From Clostridia bacterium (lineage in GTDB: Bacteria > Bacillota > Clostridia > Oscillospirales > Acutalibacteraceae): a stretch of DNA of 64,000 bases. The translations under genes were made by a program, and so were the position numbers. Below the pieces are notes generated by a model that did not search any database, was not told the DNA's origin, and was given only the letters and a program-made list of their open reading frames with translations. The stretch is taken from positions 1-64,000 of the forward strand of contig CAAGBN010000068.1 in NCBI GenBank assembly GCA_900768075.1, written 5' to 3'. This document shows, one piece after another, positions 42,102 to 50,364 of the stretch (the stretch's first letter is position 1; each line of letters starts with the position of its first letter).

Positions 42102-42855
42102 CATACTTACTCTTTTTCCTGAAATGTGTGAGGGAGTTCTCGGCGAAAGCATTATAGGCAGAAGCCGTCAGGCAGGCCTTGTGGAAATCAACTGCCGACA
42201 GATAAGAGACTACACTCTTGACAAGCACAAAAGAGTTGACGATACACCTTACGGCGGCGGTATGGGTATGATTATGCAGGTTCAGCCCATATATGACTGC
42301 TACATGAGTCTTTGCGATGAAATCGGCAAGAGACCTCATCTGATATTTATGTCGCCTCAGGGCAAGACTCTGACTCAGAAAAGAGTGCGTGAGCTTGCAC
42401 AGATGGAAAATGTGGCAATCCTTTGCGGTCACTACGAGGGTATAGATGAACGAGTAATAGAAGAAATCGTTGACGAGGAAATATCTATCGGTGACTATGT
42501 GCTTACAGGAGGTGAGCTTCCTGCTCTTGTTCTTGCAGACAGTATTTCACGTATGCTTCCCGGTGTACTGCCAAATGAGGAGGCTTTCAGCGATGAGAGC
42601 CATTACAGCTCACTTTTAGAGCATCCGCAGTATACAAGACCTTATGAGTGGCACGGACAGACTGTTCCTGATATACTGTTATCGGGGCACCATGCCAACA
42701 TCTGCAAGTGGAAGAGAGAGCAAAGCCTTATGAGAACTTATCTTCGCAGACCTGATATGCTTTCAAAGGCTCAGCTTGAAAAGAAGGATATAGAGTTCCT
42801 CAGACGATTTAAAGCTGACCTTAAGGCAAATGAGAAAAAAGAAGGCGAAGAATAA
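42091..42855 (+). CDS. trmD: tRNA (guanine37-N1)-methyltransferase
   Basis: A 254-residue SPOUT enzyme that makes m1G37 to prevent frameshifting. The knot region has FMSPQGKTLTQ, ILCGHYEGIDERVIE and the SIGDYVLTGGELPA segment; the catalytic Asp region is near VDDTPYGGGMGM. The length is typical. It overlaps the rimM end by 11 nt, so translation is coupled. The usual rplS does not follow. Confidence 0.97.
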   Translation: MRIDILTLFPEMCEGVLGESIIGRSRQAGLVEINCRQIRDYTLDKHKRVDDTPYGGGMGMIMQVQPIYDCYMSLCDEIGKRPHLIFMSPQGKTLTQKRVRELAQMENVAILCGHYEGIDERVIEEIVDEEISIGDYVLTGGELPALVLADSISRMLPGVLPNEEAFSDESHYSSLLEHPQYTRPYEWHGQTVPDILLSGHHANICKWKREQSLMRTYLRRPDMLSKAQLEKKDIEFLRRFKADLKANEKKEGEE

Positions 42856-43010
42856 GAGTTTTAATATACAACTGTATTTTAAAGTGAAATGTCTTTATGC
42901 ACATTGACTTGAACGACAAAATTTTTATAGTTATTTTGCACAAAAACAGCCTTTATTTTTTGTCGATGTTTAGGCTTGCAAACAAAAAGTTTTAAAGTAG
43001 GTTTTAACCA

Positions 43011-43038
43011 TTGACGAAGAAAAGATTTGTGGTATAAT
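43011..43038 (+). promoter_or_regulatory. promoter of HPr gene
   Basis: TTGACG (43011-43016) and TATAAT (43033-43038) with 16-bp spacing. Confidence 0.75.
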
Positions 43039-43091
43039 ATATTAAAAATTAATCAGGTGATAACCAAATCTAATTTGTGGGAGATATTGAT

Positions 43092-43355
43092 ATGTTTGTT
43101 AAAGATGTAAAAGTTCAGAATCAGGTTGGCCTTCACGCTCGTCCTGCAACATTCTTCATCCAGAAAGCTAACGAATTCAAGTCATCAATCTGGGTTGAAA
43201 AGGAAGAAAGAAGAGTAAACGCTAAGAGCTTACTCGGTGTTCTTTCACTTGGCATTATGGGCGGTACAGACATCCGTATCATCGCCGGCGGTCCCGACGA
43301 AGAGCAGGCTGTTGAAGAGCTTGTAAGACTCGTTGAGTCAGGCTTCACAGAATAA
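43092..43355 (+). CDS. HPr family phosphocarrier
   Basis: An 87-residue phosphocarrier of the PTS. The active His is in GLHARPA (residue 15 by count) and the regulatory Ser is in NAKSLLGVLSLG (near residue 46), so both PEP-dependent and HPr-kinase-type phosphorylation are possible. ATG 43092 follows GGGAG by eight bases; the upstream in-frame Met at 43077 lies before it. It is monocistronic with its own promoter and terminator; ptsI is not adjacent. Confidence 0.93.
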   Translation: MFVKDVKVQNQVGLHARPATFFIQKANEFKSSIWVEKEERRVNAKSLLGVLSLGIMGGTDIRIIAGGPDEEQAVEELVRLVESGFTE

Positions 43356-43367
43356 GAAACCTAATTC

Positions 43368-43396
43368 TGCACACTCTGAAAAGGGTGTGCATTTTA
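43368..43396 (+). terminator. terminator of HPr gene
   Basis: Perfect 10-bp stem tgcacactct (43368-43377) with agggtgtgca (43382-43391), loop gaaa, then tttta. Confidence 0.85.
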
Positions 43397-43411
43397 CTTT
43401 ATATAAACAAC

Positions 43412-43437
43412 AAAACCGACAGGAGACTGTCGGTTTT
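43412..43437. terminator. bidirectional terminator
   Basis: Arms aaaaccgacag and ctgtcggtttt around gaga, symmetrical for both strands. It ends the leftward membrane protein gene that stops at 43442. Confidence 0.8.
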
Positions 43438-43441
43438 ACTT

Positions 43442-43858
43442 TTATTCCTTACCGCTGATTATGCATCTTATCAGACAGGCTGTTTCCGTCAGTGTCAGGA
43501 AAAATGAAAGCAAGAGAAGACCTGTGATAACAGCACCGATAAGACTTGTTGCAGCAAACTCAACGGCAAGAAGCACTACTGCAAAAAATACAGTTGCAAT
43601 TATAGCAGACAACAATACCGTTATAATGCTTTTTATACAGCAGGGAAACTTGTTATCACAGCAGTTGACGGATGCTGAAGAAACAAGAATAACTGCAAGG
43701 TAAACCACTGCAATACCGAAAACGGTCCACAAAAATGCGGGTGTAACTGTTATTGCGGCTGTGATTCTGAGAAAAGCGGCAATGATACCTGCCACTGCAC
43801 TGATGATAACGGCAACGGTTGTGCAAGTGCCTTTGCAGGAACAATCGGATGTTGACAT
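43442..43858 (-). CDS. cysteine-rich four-helix membrane protein
   Basis: A 138-residue protein with four hydrophobic helices (about residues 12-32, 40-60, 75-100 and 100-128). Cys clusters occur at the N terminus (CSCKGTC), in the middle loop (CCDNKFPCC) and near the C terminus (CLIRC). The Cys pattern suggests metal or redox binding, but no family function is known to me. ATG 43858 is chosen over an earlier Met because GGGAGGTG is just upstream of it. It stands alone between terminators. Confidence 0.75.
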   Translation of the reverse strand: MSTSDCSCKGTCTTVAVIISAVAGIIAAFLRITAAITVTPAFLWTVFGIAVVYLAVILVSSASVNCCDNKFPCCIKSIITVLLSAIIATVFFAVVLLAVEFAATSLIGAVITGLLLLSFFLTLTETACLIRCIISGKE

Positions 43859-43911
43859 ATATTTCACCTCCCGTTTCATTGTATGAATAAACAAAGAGAA
43901 TGGTGAAAGTA

Positions 43912-43938
43912 AAACAGCCTCCCGAAAAGGGAGACTGT
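43912..43938 (-). terminator. terminator of cobalamin-uptake operon
   Basis: On the minus strand acagtctccc pairs with gggaggctgt (one bulged or mismatched base), followed by tttac. Confidence 0.7.
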
Positions 43939-43944
43939 AGTAAG

Positions 43945-44472
43945 TCAGATATTTGATTTGCTTTGCAGCTTGAGCATAACAGAGCTTAATGGCTTATAGA
44001 GTAAGAGCATAAGCACAAAATTGCCTGCACAGTGGGCTATATCCCAGGGTATGCCTGACACCCACCAACCAAAAGCAATACTCAGACCGCTTTGCAAATC
44101 GGTACCCGTAAACAGGTAGGGTATAGCGCACAACGCTCCGAAGCTCAGACCGAAAACTGCCGATACTGTTGCCCAGGTGACAGCACTGTCGTTTTTATGC
44201 ATTATTCTCGTTACAAGCACTAACAAGGGCCATACATAAAGATATGATATCCACCAAAGGTTGAAGCCGAAAATTACGCCCTCAATAAGGGTGAAAACAG
44301 GCACAACCCAATAGACCTTTTTGCCGAAGTTTTTTGAGAAAAGTATCAGCCAGAATGAGGTCAGCTCAATATTCGGCAGACCCATCATAGCAAACTTGAA
44401 AACCTCGATTACTGCAACCATAAGGGCCACAAGAGCAACATCAAAAGCATTTGCACTGTTTTTACGGTTCAT
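43945..44472 (-). CDS. ECF transporter S component, probably cobalamin
   Basis: A 175-residue membrane protein with about six hydrophobic segments, resembling substrate-binding S components of energy-coupling-factor importers. An N-terminal AxxxA-like helix (VALVALMVAVIEVFK) could contact EcfT. Specificity is inferred from context: it overlaps the DUF4430 gene by one base (TGATG) and both are behind a cobalamin riboswitch, so vitamin B12 or a related corrinoid is likely. The shared EcfA/A'/T module is not in this window. Confidence 0.82.
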   Translation of the reverse strand: MNRKNSANAFDVALVALMVAVIEVFKFAMMGLPNIELTSFWLILFSKNFGKKVYWVVPVFTLIEGVIFGFNLWWISYLYVWPLLVLVTRIMHKNDSAVTWATVSAVFGLSFGALCAIPYLFTGTDLQSGLSIAFGWWVSGIPWDIAHCAGNFVLMLLLYKPLSSVMLKLQSKSNI

Positions 44473-44870
44473 TATTCAGCTAAGGTGTAAACTATACTGA
44501 AAGCATCTCCATCTTCAACGGGCTGCTGAGATACACCGTAATTGCAGTATTCACCGTTAACGAAGAAGCGCCAATAGGCACCGTCAAGAGTGTAATCAGC
44601 TCTGACACCGTTGATTGTGCTGACGGATAAGCCGTAAATTCCCTCTTCGCCCTCGAAGGTGAGTCCGTCAGCCTCTTGCATTGCGCCAATAAGGTACTCA
44701 GCGTCAGTGTTTACCTCATAAACCGATGATGTGCCGTCTATTGTAACAACCTCGATAGAAACGCTTTTTTCGCCCTCAACAGCCTTTTCGCTGAAGGTGA
44801 CATAAGCAAATGCCATAGCTGCCACAAGAACAACAAGAAGCACAAGGCCCAATATTTTTTTGCCTTTCAT
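44472..44870 (-). CDS. DUF4430 transcobalamin-like anchored protein
   Basis: A 133-residue protein with an uncleaved or cleaved N-terminal hydrophobic helix (about residues 5-23) and an extracellular DUF4430 domain (about 40-133) ending with the AYWRFFVNGEYCNYGV and DGDAFSIVYTL segments. This domain resembles the C-terminal domain of intrinsic factor and transcobalamin, so the protein probably captures B12 outside the membrane and hands it to the S component. Met at 44870 is preferred because AAGGAGG is nine bases upstream. Confidence 0.83.
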   Translation of the reverse strand: MKGKKILGLVLLVVLVAAMAFAYVTFSEKAVEGEKSVSIEVVTIDGTSSVYEVNTDAEYLIGAMQEADGLTFEGEEGIYGLSVSTINGVRADYTLDGAYWRFFVNGEYCNYGVSQQPVEDGDAFSIVYTLAE

Positions 44871-44874
44871 GTTA

Positions 44875-44943
44875 CACATCCTCCTTTCTTTAATAGTCAT
44901 AAGTGCATAAAGATTGCGGGACTTACGACTTAAAGAAGGATGT
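44875..44943 (-). promoter_or_regulatory. putative ribosome-binding-site sequestering pair
   Basis: On the minus strand acatccttcttta (44931-44943) is nearly complementary to taaagaaaggaggatgt around the ribosome binding site (about 44877-44893). B12 binding could therefore block translation initiation instead of causing termination. There is no T-tract terminator in the leader. Confidence 0.5.
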
Positions 44944-44984
44944 CGTTTTGCTTAAGCCGATTACTCGCGGCTCCACAATATCAT

Positions 44985-45172
44985 CAAAGGCAGGTCTTCT
45001 GACTCAGCTATCAATGCCTTGCTTCGTCTTCTCGGCCTTCACCAATGACTGTGCTTTTGCACCTGAAGCAAGACTCCTGCATTACAGCGACGAGTTCGTG
45101 AGGGATTTTCACCCTTCTTCCCTTTTCACCGGATATATAAATTTATCCGACACCTTAGATGTTTATTCACTT
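44985..45172 (-). promoter_or_regulatory. cobalamin riboswitch
   Basis: On the minus strand the B12 box reads gtcagaagacctgcc (44989-45003). Upstream are the core segments ccggtgaaaaggg (about 45119-45131) and gggtgaaaatccctc, followed by tcgctgtaatgc. This is the normal order for an adenosylcobalamin-type riboswitch. It governs the DUF4430-S component operon. Confidence 0.92.
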
Positions 45173-45179
45173 GGGACTT

Positions 45180-45208
45180 ATTATACTGCCACAGAGTTTT
45201 TTTGTCAA
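45180..45208 (-). promoter_or_regulatory. promoter of cobalamin-uptake operon
   Basis: On the minus strand TTGACA (45203-45208) and TATAAT (45180-45185) with 17-bp spacing; both boxes are consensus. Confidence 0.88.
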
Positions 45209-45229
45209 TAAAAGAGTTAAGTACAAATA

Positions 45230-45257
45230 AAAAGGAAGAACCTTCATTCTTCCTTTT
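45230..45257. terminator. terminator of GH36-like gene
   Basis: Arms aaaaggaagaa and ttcttcctttt form an 11-bp stem flanked by A and T tracts, functional on the minus strand. Confidence 0.8.
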
Positions 45258-45263
45258 GTGCTG

Positions 45264-46763
45264 TTACCAGCTGTATTTGATTTCTTCACCGTCAATGAGC
45301 CATCTCTCGGGTGTTTTTGTTTCGTAAATATCAAGAGGCTTTATGGTGTGTGTCTCATTAAAGGTTTTGTATGCTTTCTTAAGATCAGATTTCTGCTGAG
45401 CATCTATCTCATTTGTGCAGGAAACAAACAAGGGAGTGTTACTGTAAGAGAGAAGATGAAGCCACTGCTTGTTTTTCTCCCAAGGGATATTCTGCTTGAG
45501 TATACCTACACAGTCAGCGTCACACATATAGAAGATTTCATTCTGAGCGAGTCTGAAAGCCAGAGTGTTTACGCCCATTTTTTTAGTTCTGTCCCATTCT
45601 ACACCGCTTGTATCGTCGCCTGTTCTTGAGATATGCACAAGACCTGCAGACAGATGTGAGATGGTATTACAGCCGATAATAAGCATATCTCCTGCCGCAT
45701 CAAGAATGAGTCTGTAAAAATCAAGGACAATTTCAGCATTGGTTTTGGTCTTATCGTAAAAATGCCAACCGTCAATTTTTGTGATAGTGTCAGATAAGCT
45801 TCCACCGTAGTCGCCGAAAAGGTCAGCGGTGGAAAAATCGTGTTTGAGCAGCTCATAGCCCCAATCTCTTATTCTCTCCACGTCAGCTCTGATATATTGC
45901 TGTACTGCGGGATGTGTGGGGTCAAGATAGTTTCTTCTGCCTTTTCTGAGAATTCTCATATTTCTCTTTATGGCTCTGTCCTTATTGCGAAGAAGTCTCA
46001 CCCATATACCGGGTCTTGCGCCGAGCTGTTTAATCTCATCTGCAAGCTTTGCCATATCCTTGAATTTTCTGTTTGGCTTCCATGGGCCACAGCATTTTTT
46101 AGGCTGCCAACAGTCGTCGATAACCTGAAAAGGCTTATTATCAATACCCTCAGCAAGCTCCACCTGAAGCTTAGCGTCGGAGATTATCTGCTGATAATTG
46201 CTCTTGCCGTAGGCATAATACCAGTTGTTGCCACCGTAAACTCTCTCTTTCGGGAGTATAGGGGAGTCGCACATCTTTTTGCAGAAGTCTCTGAGATTTT
46301 CGAAGATTTCACTGTTTTGGTACGCGCTTGAGACAAAGGTGCAAAGGTGAAGCTTTCTCCCGCCGAGATGAACACCGTTGCCTCCGTTTCTGCAGTCAAT
46401 GAGGGCAGTGAGACCTGTTTTATCATATCTGAAGCTGATAAAGGAGTTAGGCTGAGTCTTTACACCAAGGCAGAATGATGTTTCTTTGTCTGTGGCTATA
46501 AAATACCAGGGCATAGCTCTGCTGTTATCAGCAAGGCTTCTGAATCCGAGATTGCCGTAGCTTCTTTCCCAATCATCACCGAGAACGAGGATATTGTCAC
46601 TTGTATCAGCCTGCCAACGAAGCTTTATGAATTTAGGCTTATCGGCAGTTGCACTTATGAATAAATCAAATTCGTTTTCTCTTTTTTCTGTTTCTATAAC
46701 AGTGTCGGTTGCTGCACCGTCACAGATTATTTCAGCAGCGAAGCTGTTTATATCAAAAATCAT
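45264..46763 (-). CDS. GH36-like alpha-galactosidase family protein
   Basis: A 499-residue glycosidase with a clan GH-D TIM barrel. The nucleophile Asp is likely that in LLKHDFSTADLFG (near residue 310) and the acid/base Asp is in ISRTGDDTSGVEWD (near residue 385). Substrate-site segments are NNWYYAYGKS and VIDDCWQPK. It is shorter than most GH36 enzymes (about 700 residues) and lacks most of the N-terminal sandwich. There is no signal peptide, so it is cytoplasmic. No sugar transporter is adjacent. Alpha-galactoside is the likely but unproved substrate. Confidence 0.8.
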   Translation of the reverse strand: MIFDINSFAAEIICDGAATDTVIETEKRENEFDLFISATADKPKFIKLRWQADTSDNILVLGDDWERSYGNLGFRSLADNSRAMPWYFIATDKETSFCLGVKTQPNSFISFRYDKTGLTALIDCRNGGNGVHLGGRKLHLCTFVSSAYQNSEIFENLRDFCKKMCDSPILPKERVYGGNNWYYAYGKSNYQQIISDAKLQVELAEGIDNKPFQVIDDCWQPKKCCGPWKPNRKFKDMAKLADEIKQLGARPGIWVRLLRNKDRAIKRNMRILRKGRRNYLDPTHPAVQQYIRADVERIRDWGYELLKHDFSTADLFGDYGGSLSDTITKIDGWHFYDKTKTNAEIVLDFYRLILDAAGDMLIIGCNTISHLSAGLVHISRTGDDTSGVEWDRTKKMGVNTLAFRLAQNEIFYMCDADCVGILKQNIPWEKNKQWLHLLSYSNTPLFVSCTNEIDAQQKSDLKKAYKTFNETHTIKPLDIYETKTPERWLIDGEEIKYSW

Positions 46764-46799
46764 AATAGCACCTCGGTTGCTTTATTTTCTCTTTTGCTC

Positions 46800-46828
46800 A
46801 TATTATCATAAATGGTGAAAATTGTAAA
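46800..46828 (-). promoter_or_regulatory. promoter of GH36-like gene
   Basis: On the minus strand TTTACA (46823-46828) and TAATAT (46800-46805) with 17-bp spacing. Confidence 0.55.
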
Positions 46829-46863
46829 TATATCAGATGATAATAACTGATTTTAACCAAAGA

Positions 46864-46891
46864 AAAAACCGCCGATTCGCCGACGGTTTTA
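46864..46891. terminator. terminator of DUF3048 gene
   Basis: A hairpin built on aaaaccgccga/tcgccgacggtttt with T tract on the minus strand. Confidence 0.75.
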
Positions 46892-46899
46892 TTTTTATA

Positions 46900-47979
46900 T
46901 TACTGTGCTGCGGGGTCGCCCTTGATAGTTGTAAGGCCGTTGCCGATAACACCTATGTAGCTCTTACCTGTGTTGACCTTAAGCTCTGTGCCGTCTTCTG
47001 CGAAGAACTGAATGTTACTGTCTTCGCTGGACTTGATCCAGGTGATTTTCTGAGCCTTGCCTCTTGAAATGTAATAACCTTCGCCACCGCTCCAGTCGAT
47101 TTCCATAAGTGAACCGCCCTTATAGTTGTGCACGTCAGTTTCAAGAACAAAGACGTTTGTGAAGTTGAGTTGCTTGTCAGCGGCAGTGTCCATATGAGCG
47201 TTGCCACAGTGAGTTTTGTAATAAGTCTTTGTCTTAGCGTTATAAGTGAAGGTGCTGTAATATGACTTGGAGTAGTCGAGTCTTATATCCTTTGCATCAA
47301 TTGTGCCTGCAGCCTTGGGAGCATCCTCATCTCTGAAGTTGAAGGCAAGGAAGTCTTTGCCATAGCGTGAGTCTGTTCTCACTGACTTTTCTTTAAGAAG
47401 AGAGGGGATATTCTTACCGTCAACATAAGCTGTGTGTTCACGGCTGTATTTCTGAAGTCTTTCGCTGTCTCTGCCGAATACATTTGAATTGCCCATTTCA
47501 TTACCGTCAAAATAGTCGATGCCGATACGCTGAAGAGTGGGTGTTGCAAGGCTCTTGTTACTGCCGTAGCAGAGATAAACCGCATCATATCCGTGAGCAA
47601 AAATGGGGAAATAGTAACGACAGCTTCTGATAGAGCATACCTTGGGTACCTTGGTATAATCGCTGTAAAGAGCCATCATTCTTGTGATACCGCCCTCAAC
47701 GAGCATCTCATAGATGATATCAGCCTTATATATGCCGTACTGAGGGAGAGAAGCCTTGATATTGTTAATCATAACAGCAACGGGTCTGTTGCCTGCAGAT
47801 GCCTCAGATACACCTGAGATACCTGTGAGAGGATTATAATATATAGGTGCAGGTGCCTGGGTTGTTGTAGGCTCGGTGGTTGTTGTGGTCTCTTCCTTGG
47901 CAGGGCCTATGCAACCTGTGAGCACAAAGGTGAGGCTTAAGAGTAAAATGATTGTGGTTATAAAATATCTTTTCTTCAT
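46900..47979 (-). CDS. DUF3048 lipoprotein (YerB-like)
   Basis: A 359-residue lipoprotein with lipobox FVLTGC (Cys22), a Thr/Glu-rich linker, and the two DUF3048 domains (about residues 50-190 and 220-359). These include NRPVAVMINN, IYEMLVEGGITRMMALY and YFDGNEMGNSNVFGRDS. The function of YerB-like proteins is unknown. The protein is exported and membrane-tethered. It is monocistronic with a promoter at 48018-48046. Confidence 0.88.
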   Translation of the reverse strand: MKKRYFITTIILLLSLTFVLTGCIGPAKEETTTTTEPTTTQAPAPIYYNPLTGISGVSEASAGNRPVAVMINNIKASLPQYGIYKADIIYEMLVEGGITRMMALYSDYTKVPKVCSIRSCRYYFPIFAHGYDAVYLCYGSNKSLATPTLQRIGIDYFDGNEMGNSNVFGRDSERLQKYSREHTAYVDGKNIPSLLKEKSVRTDSRYGKDFLAFNFRDEDAPKAAGTIDAKDIRLDYSKSYYSTFTYNAKTKTYYKTHCGNAHMDTAADKQLNFTNVFVLETDVHNYKGGSLMEIDWSGGEGYYISRGKAQKITWIKSSEDSNIQFFAEDGTELKVNTGKSYIGVIGNGLTTIKGDPAAQ

Positions 47980-48017
47980 ATTCAGTATCCTTTCCGCAGT
48001 GGAGCTTTACTGAAAAC

Positions 48018-48046
48018 AGTATATCACTTTCCGGTGTTTTTTTCAA
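48018..48046 (-). promoter_or_regulatory. promoter of DUF3048 lipoprotein gene
   Basis: On the minus strand TTGAAA (48041-48046) and TATACT (48018-48023) with 17-bp spacing. Confidence 0.65.
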
Positions 48047-48082
48047 CAAAAAATCCGATATTTAGATAAAGTTTTTAAAGCA

Positions 48083-48112
48083 AAAAAAGACAACCCGAGG
48101 GTTGTCTTCTGA
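48083..48112 (-). terminator. terminator of secreted paralog 1
   Basis: On the minus strand agacaaccc pairs with gggttgtct around tc, followed by seven T. Confidence 0.85.
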
Positions 48113-48122
48113 TAAGCTGTGA

Positions 48123-48767
48123 TTATTTTAATAAGCCGCCTAATATTGAGCCGTCATATTTATTGAATATGTTGATTTTAGCAACAAGCATCTGTAAAAG
48201 AAGAAGCAATCTTTCAATGATATTTGAGGGTGTACCTACACTGACCTTATCGATAAAGCCGGTTTCAGCATAGATAGTGCAGTCGTATTTTGTGAATGTG
48301 TTTTTGCAGAATGTGAACTGATATACAGTTTCAGCTGATGAAAGAGATGATTCCTTACTTGATAAGAGGGTAGTGCCTTCTTCGGAAATGCAAAGAACCT
48401 TATAAGCATATTCGAGAGCTTCCTTTTTGGTTAAGGGAGCGATGTTGCGCTCGAACTGAGCTGTTCTGTAGTAGATTTTACCTGTGTAAAGGTCAACATA
48501 GGTTGTGTATGTAACAAGCTCACCGCTTTTCAGACGTGCAGTTGAGATAACCTCATATGCAGGAACATTCTCATAAAATTTGTTGTCATTATATGTTGTC
48601 AGTGTGGTTGAGTGAAAACAGCCGTCGTGAACAAGAAAGTCGATAGCATACTCCTCGGCTGCCTGCTTGCTGATAGGCTTAAGGGTATCCTCCTGAGCTG
48701 CAAAAGCAAATACACCGATATTGAGTGTGAGAATTATTGCAAGAATAAGTGAAAGTGTCTTTTTCAT
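48123..48767 (-). CDS. secreted PepSY-like protein, paralog 1
   Basis: A 214-residue exported protein with signal peptide MKKTLSLILAIILTLN and an AFAAQ cleavage region. The mature part has two PepSY-like halves: A-x-x-x-A helix, then strands with LKSGELVTYTTYVDLYTGKIYY, and again ALEYAYKVL. The C-terminal helix begins SNIIERLLLLLQMLVAK. The same architecture and tail occur in the next gene upstream, so this is a tandem duplication. Some PepSY proteins inhibit proteases, but no protease partner is seen. Each paralog has its own terminator. Confidence 0.75.
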   Translation of the reverse strand: MKKTLSLILAIILTLNIGVFAFAAQEDTLKPISKQAAEEYAIDFLVHDGCFHSTTLTTYNDNKFYENVPAYEVISTARLKSGELVTYTTYVDLYTGKIYYRTAQFERNIAPLTKKEALEYAYKVLCISEEGTTLLSSKESSLSSAETVYQFTFCKNTFTKYDCTIYAETGFIDKVSVGTPSNIIERLLLLLQMLVAKINIFNKYDGSILGGLLK

Positions 48768-48817
48768 ATTTAAACCGCCTTTGTTCTTAGTTATTTACAT
48801 AATAATACTAAAACGAA

Positions 48818-48848
48818 AGCAGATAATTCCTGAAAAGAATTATCTGCT
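48818..48848 (-). terminator. terminator between secreted paralogs
   Basis: A perfect 12-bp stem agcagataattc (48818-48829) with gaattatctgct (48837-48848), T-rich on the minus-strand side. Confidence 0.75.
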
Positions 48849-48884
48849 AAAATATTTTTATTTTGTCGCTTTTTATCCGGTAAA

Positions 48885-49592
48885 TCAAGCGAATGCCTGG
48901 AATATTTTAAGGATATCTGTAGCTGAAATTTGATCAAGAAGATTTGCAGGGTTGAGCTTAGCAATCAGAACCTTGAAAACAAGAATGATTCTTTCAATAA
49001 TGTTTGAAATGCCTGAAATAGGTGAGTCTGCGGTTGGCTCGTTGTACTTTGAAACCTTGATATCTTTGATAGCACCGTCATACTTGATAACTGTGCATTC
49101 ATACTGCTCAGAAAAACCTTCTACGAAAACGAGCTGATATGCTGCTTTGCCGTCAGCTGTTACGATTTCCTGCTTCGAAATAACAGAAGTGTTGCTTTCG
49201 TTAAGACCTAAAGCTTCGATTGCAAGAGCGCAAGCCTGTTCCATTGTGATATTTCTGAGGAATATTGATTCGATGGCAATGACGGTAGCTGACTGTGAAT
49301 AGATTTTGCCTGTGTACTTATCAAGTACAGTTTCATAAACAGCTGTTTTACCTGTCTTAAGAAGAAGAGTTGATTTAACATTGTAAACTTCAACCTGACC
49401 TTCAGCGTCGTGGTTGTATGTACCGCTTGTAACATATGTGCCTAATGCAATCTCTGAGTCATAGTTTACGTGTGCAACAGCTTTAGCCTTAGCCTCATCT
49501 TTTGTCAGAGCAACGGATTCATCTGCAAAAGCGACTATACCCATACTGAATGTGAGAATTATAGCCAGAATTAATGATAATGTTTTTTTCAT
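48885..49592 (-). CDS. secreted PepSY-like protein, paralog 2
   Basis: A 235-residue exported protein with a nearly identical signal peptide (MKKTLSLILAIILTFS, cleavage after AFA) to paralog 1. Two PepSY-like repeats follow: DEAKAKAVAHV with VLDKYTGKIYSQSA, and EQACALAIEALGL with ECTVIKYDGAIKDIKV. A C-terminal helix begins SNIIERIILVFKVLIAK. Met 49592 is preferred because AAGGTGG is eight bases upstream; the in-frame start at 49604 lies within it. Tandem duplication with 48123-48767. No function is established. Confidence 0.75.
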   Translation of the reverse strand: MKKTLSLILAIILTFSMGIVAFADESVALTKDEAKAKAVAHVNYDSEIALGTYVTSGTYNHDAEGQVEVYNVKSTLLLKTGKTAVYETVLDKYTGKIYSQSATVIAIESIFLRNITMEQACALAIEALGLNESNTSVISKQEIVTADGKAAYQLVFVEGFSEQYECTVIKYDGAIKDIKVSKYNEPTADSPISGISNIIERIILVFKVLIAKLNPANLLDQISATDILKIFQAFA

Positions 49593-49704
49593 AATGTTTA
49601 CCACCTTTTTTAGAAATTTATTCCGATTCTTTCTTTATAATAATGCAAAAAGCAAAATGAATAATTCTAATCGGGAAATATCACAAAATATCACAAAATG
49701 TTTA

Positions 49705-50361
49705 TTATTTTGTCATCTTTTCCTGTTTAACCTTATGGTCGATAATGTGGCGAGAAGCAAGCTCACGGTGAACTTCTTCCATTGAGATGCCCATTTCGTT
49801 CATAAGCACCATTACATGGTATGCAAGGTCAGCAATTTCATAAATTGTTTCTGCCTTGTCGTCAGCCTTTGCAGCGATGATAACCTCTGTGCATTCTTCG
49901 CCGACCTTTTTGAGAATCTTGTCGATACCCTTCTGGAAAAGGTATGTTGTATATGAGCCCTCGGGGAGAGATTCTTTTCTGCCCTTGAGAAGATCGTAAA
50001 GACCCTGGAGTGAAAATTCGCTGAGCTCTTCACTCTGATATACGGGAGCTGTAAAGCAGGAATCTGTACCCTTATGACAAGCAGGGCCGTCCTTTTCAAC
50101 TACAACTGTAAGTGCGTCCATATCGCAGTCTGCTGTGATTGAAACGATGTGCTGATAGTTGCCGCTTGTTTCACCCTTGAGCCAGAGCTCCTGACGTGAA
50201 CGTGAATAGAAGCAGGTGAGACCTTTTTCTATAGAAATCTCAAGGCTTTCACGGTTCATATAAGCAAGAGTGAGCACCTTTTTAGTTATAGAGTCAACAA
50301 CGATTGCAGGGATAAGACCCTTATCGTCGAATTTAAGCTGATTAATATCAAAATCTATCAT
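49705..50361 (-). CDS. hisIE: bifunctional HisIE
   Basis: A 218-residue fusion for steps 2 and 3 of histidine synthesis. The phosphoribosyl-AMP cyclohydrolase half (residues 1-110) shows LAYMNRESL, WLKGETSGN and the DCDxDxL metal site (TADCDMDAL). The phosphoribosyl-ATP pyrophosphohydrolase half (about 120-218) shows KVGEECTEVIIAAK and EIADLAYHVMVLMNE. It is the last gene of the his operon, three bases after hisF. Confidence 0.97.
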   Translation of the reverse strand: MIDFDINQLKFDDKGLIPAIVVDSITKKVLTLAYMNRESLEISIEKGLTCFYSRSRQELWLKGETSGNYQHIVSITADCDMDALTVVVEKDGPACHKGTDSCFTAPVYQSEELSEFSLQGLYDLLKGRKESLPEGSYTTYLFQKGIDKILKKVGEECTEVIIAAKADDKAETIYEIADLAYHVMVLMNEMGISMEEVHRELASRHIIDHKVKQEKMTK

Positions 50362-50364
50362 TGT

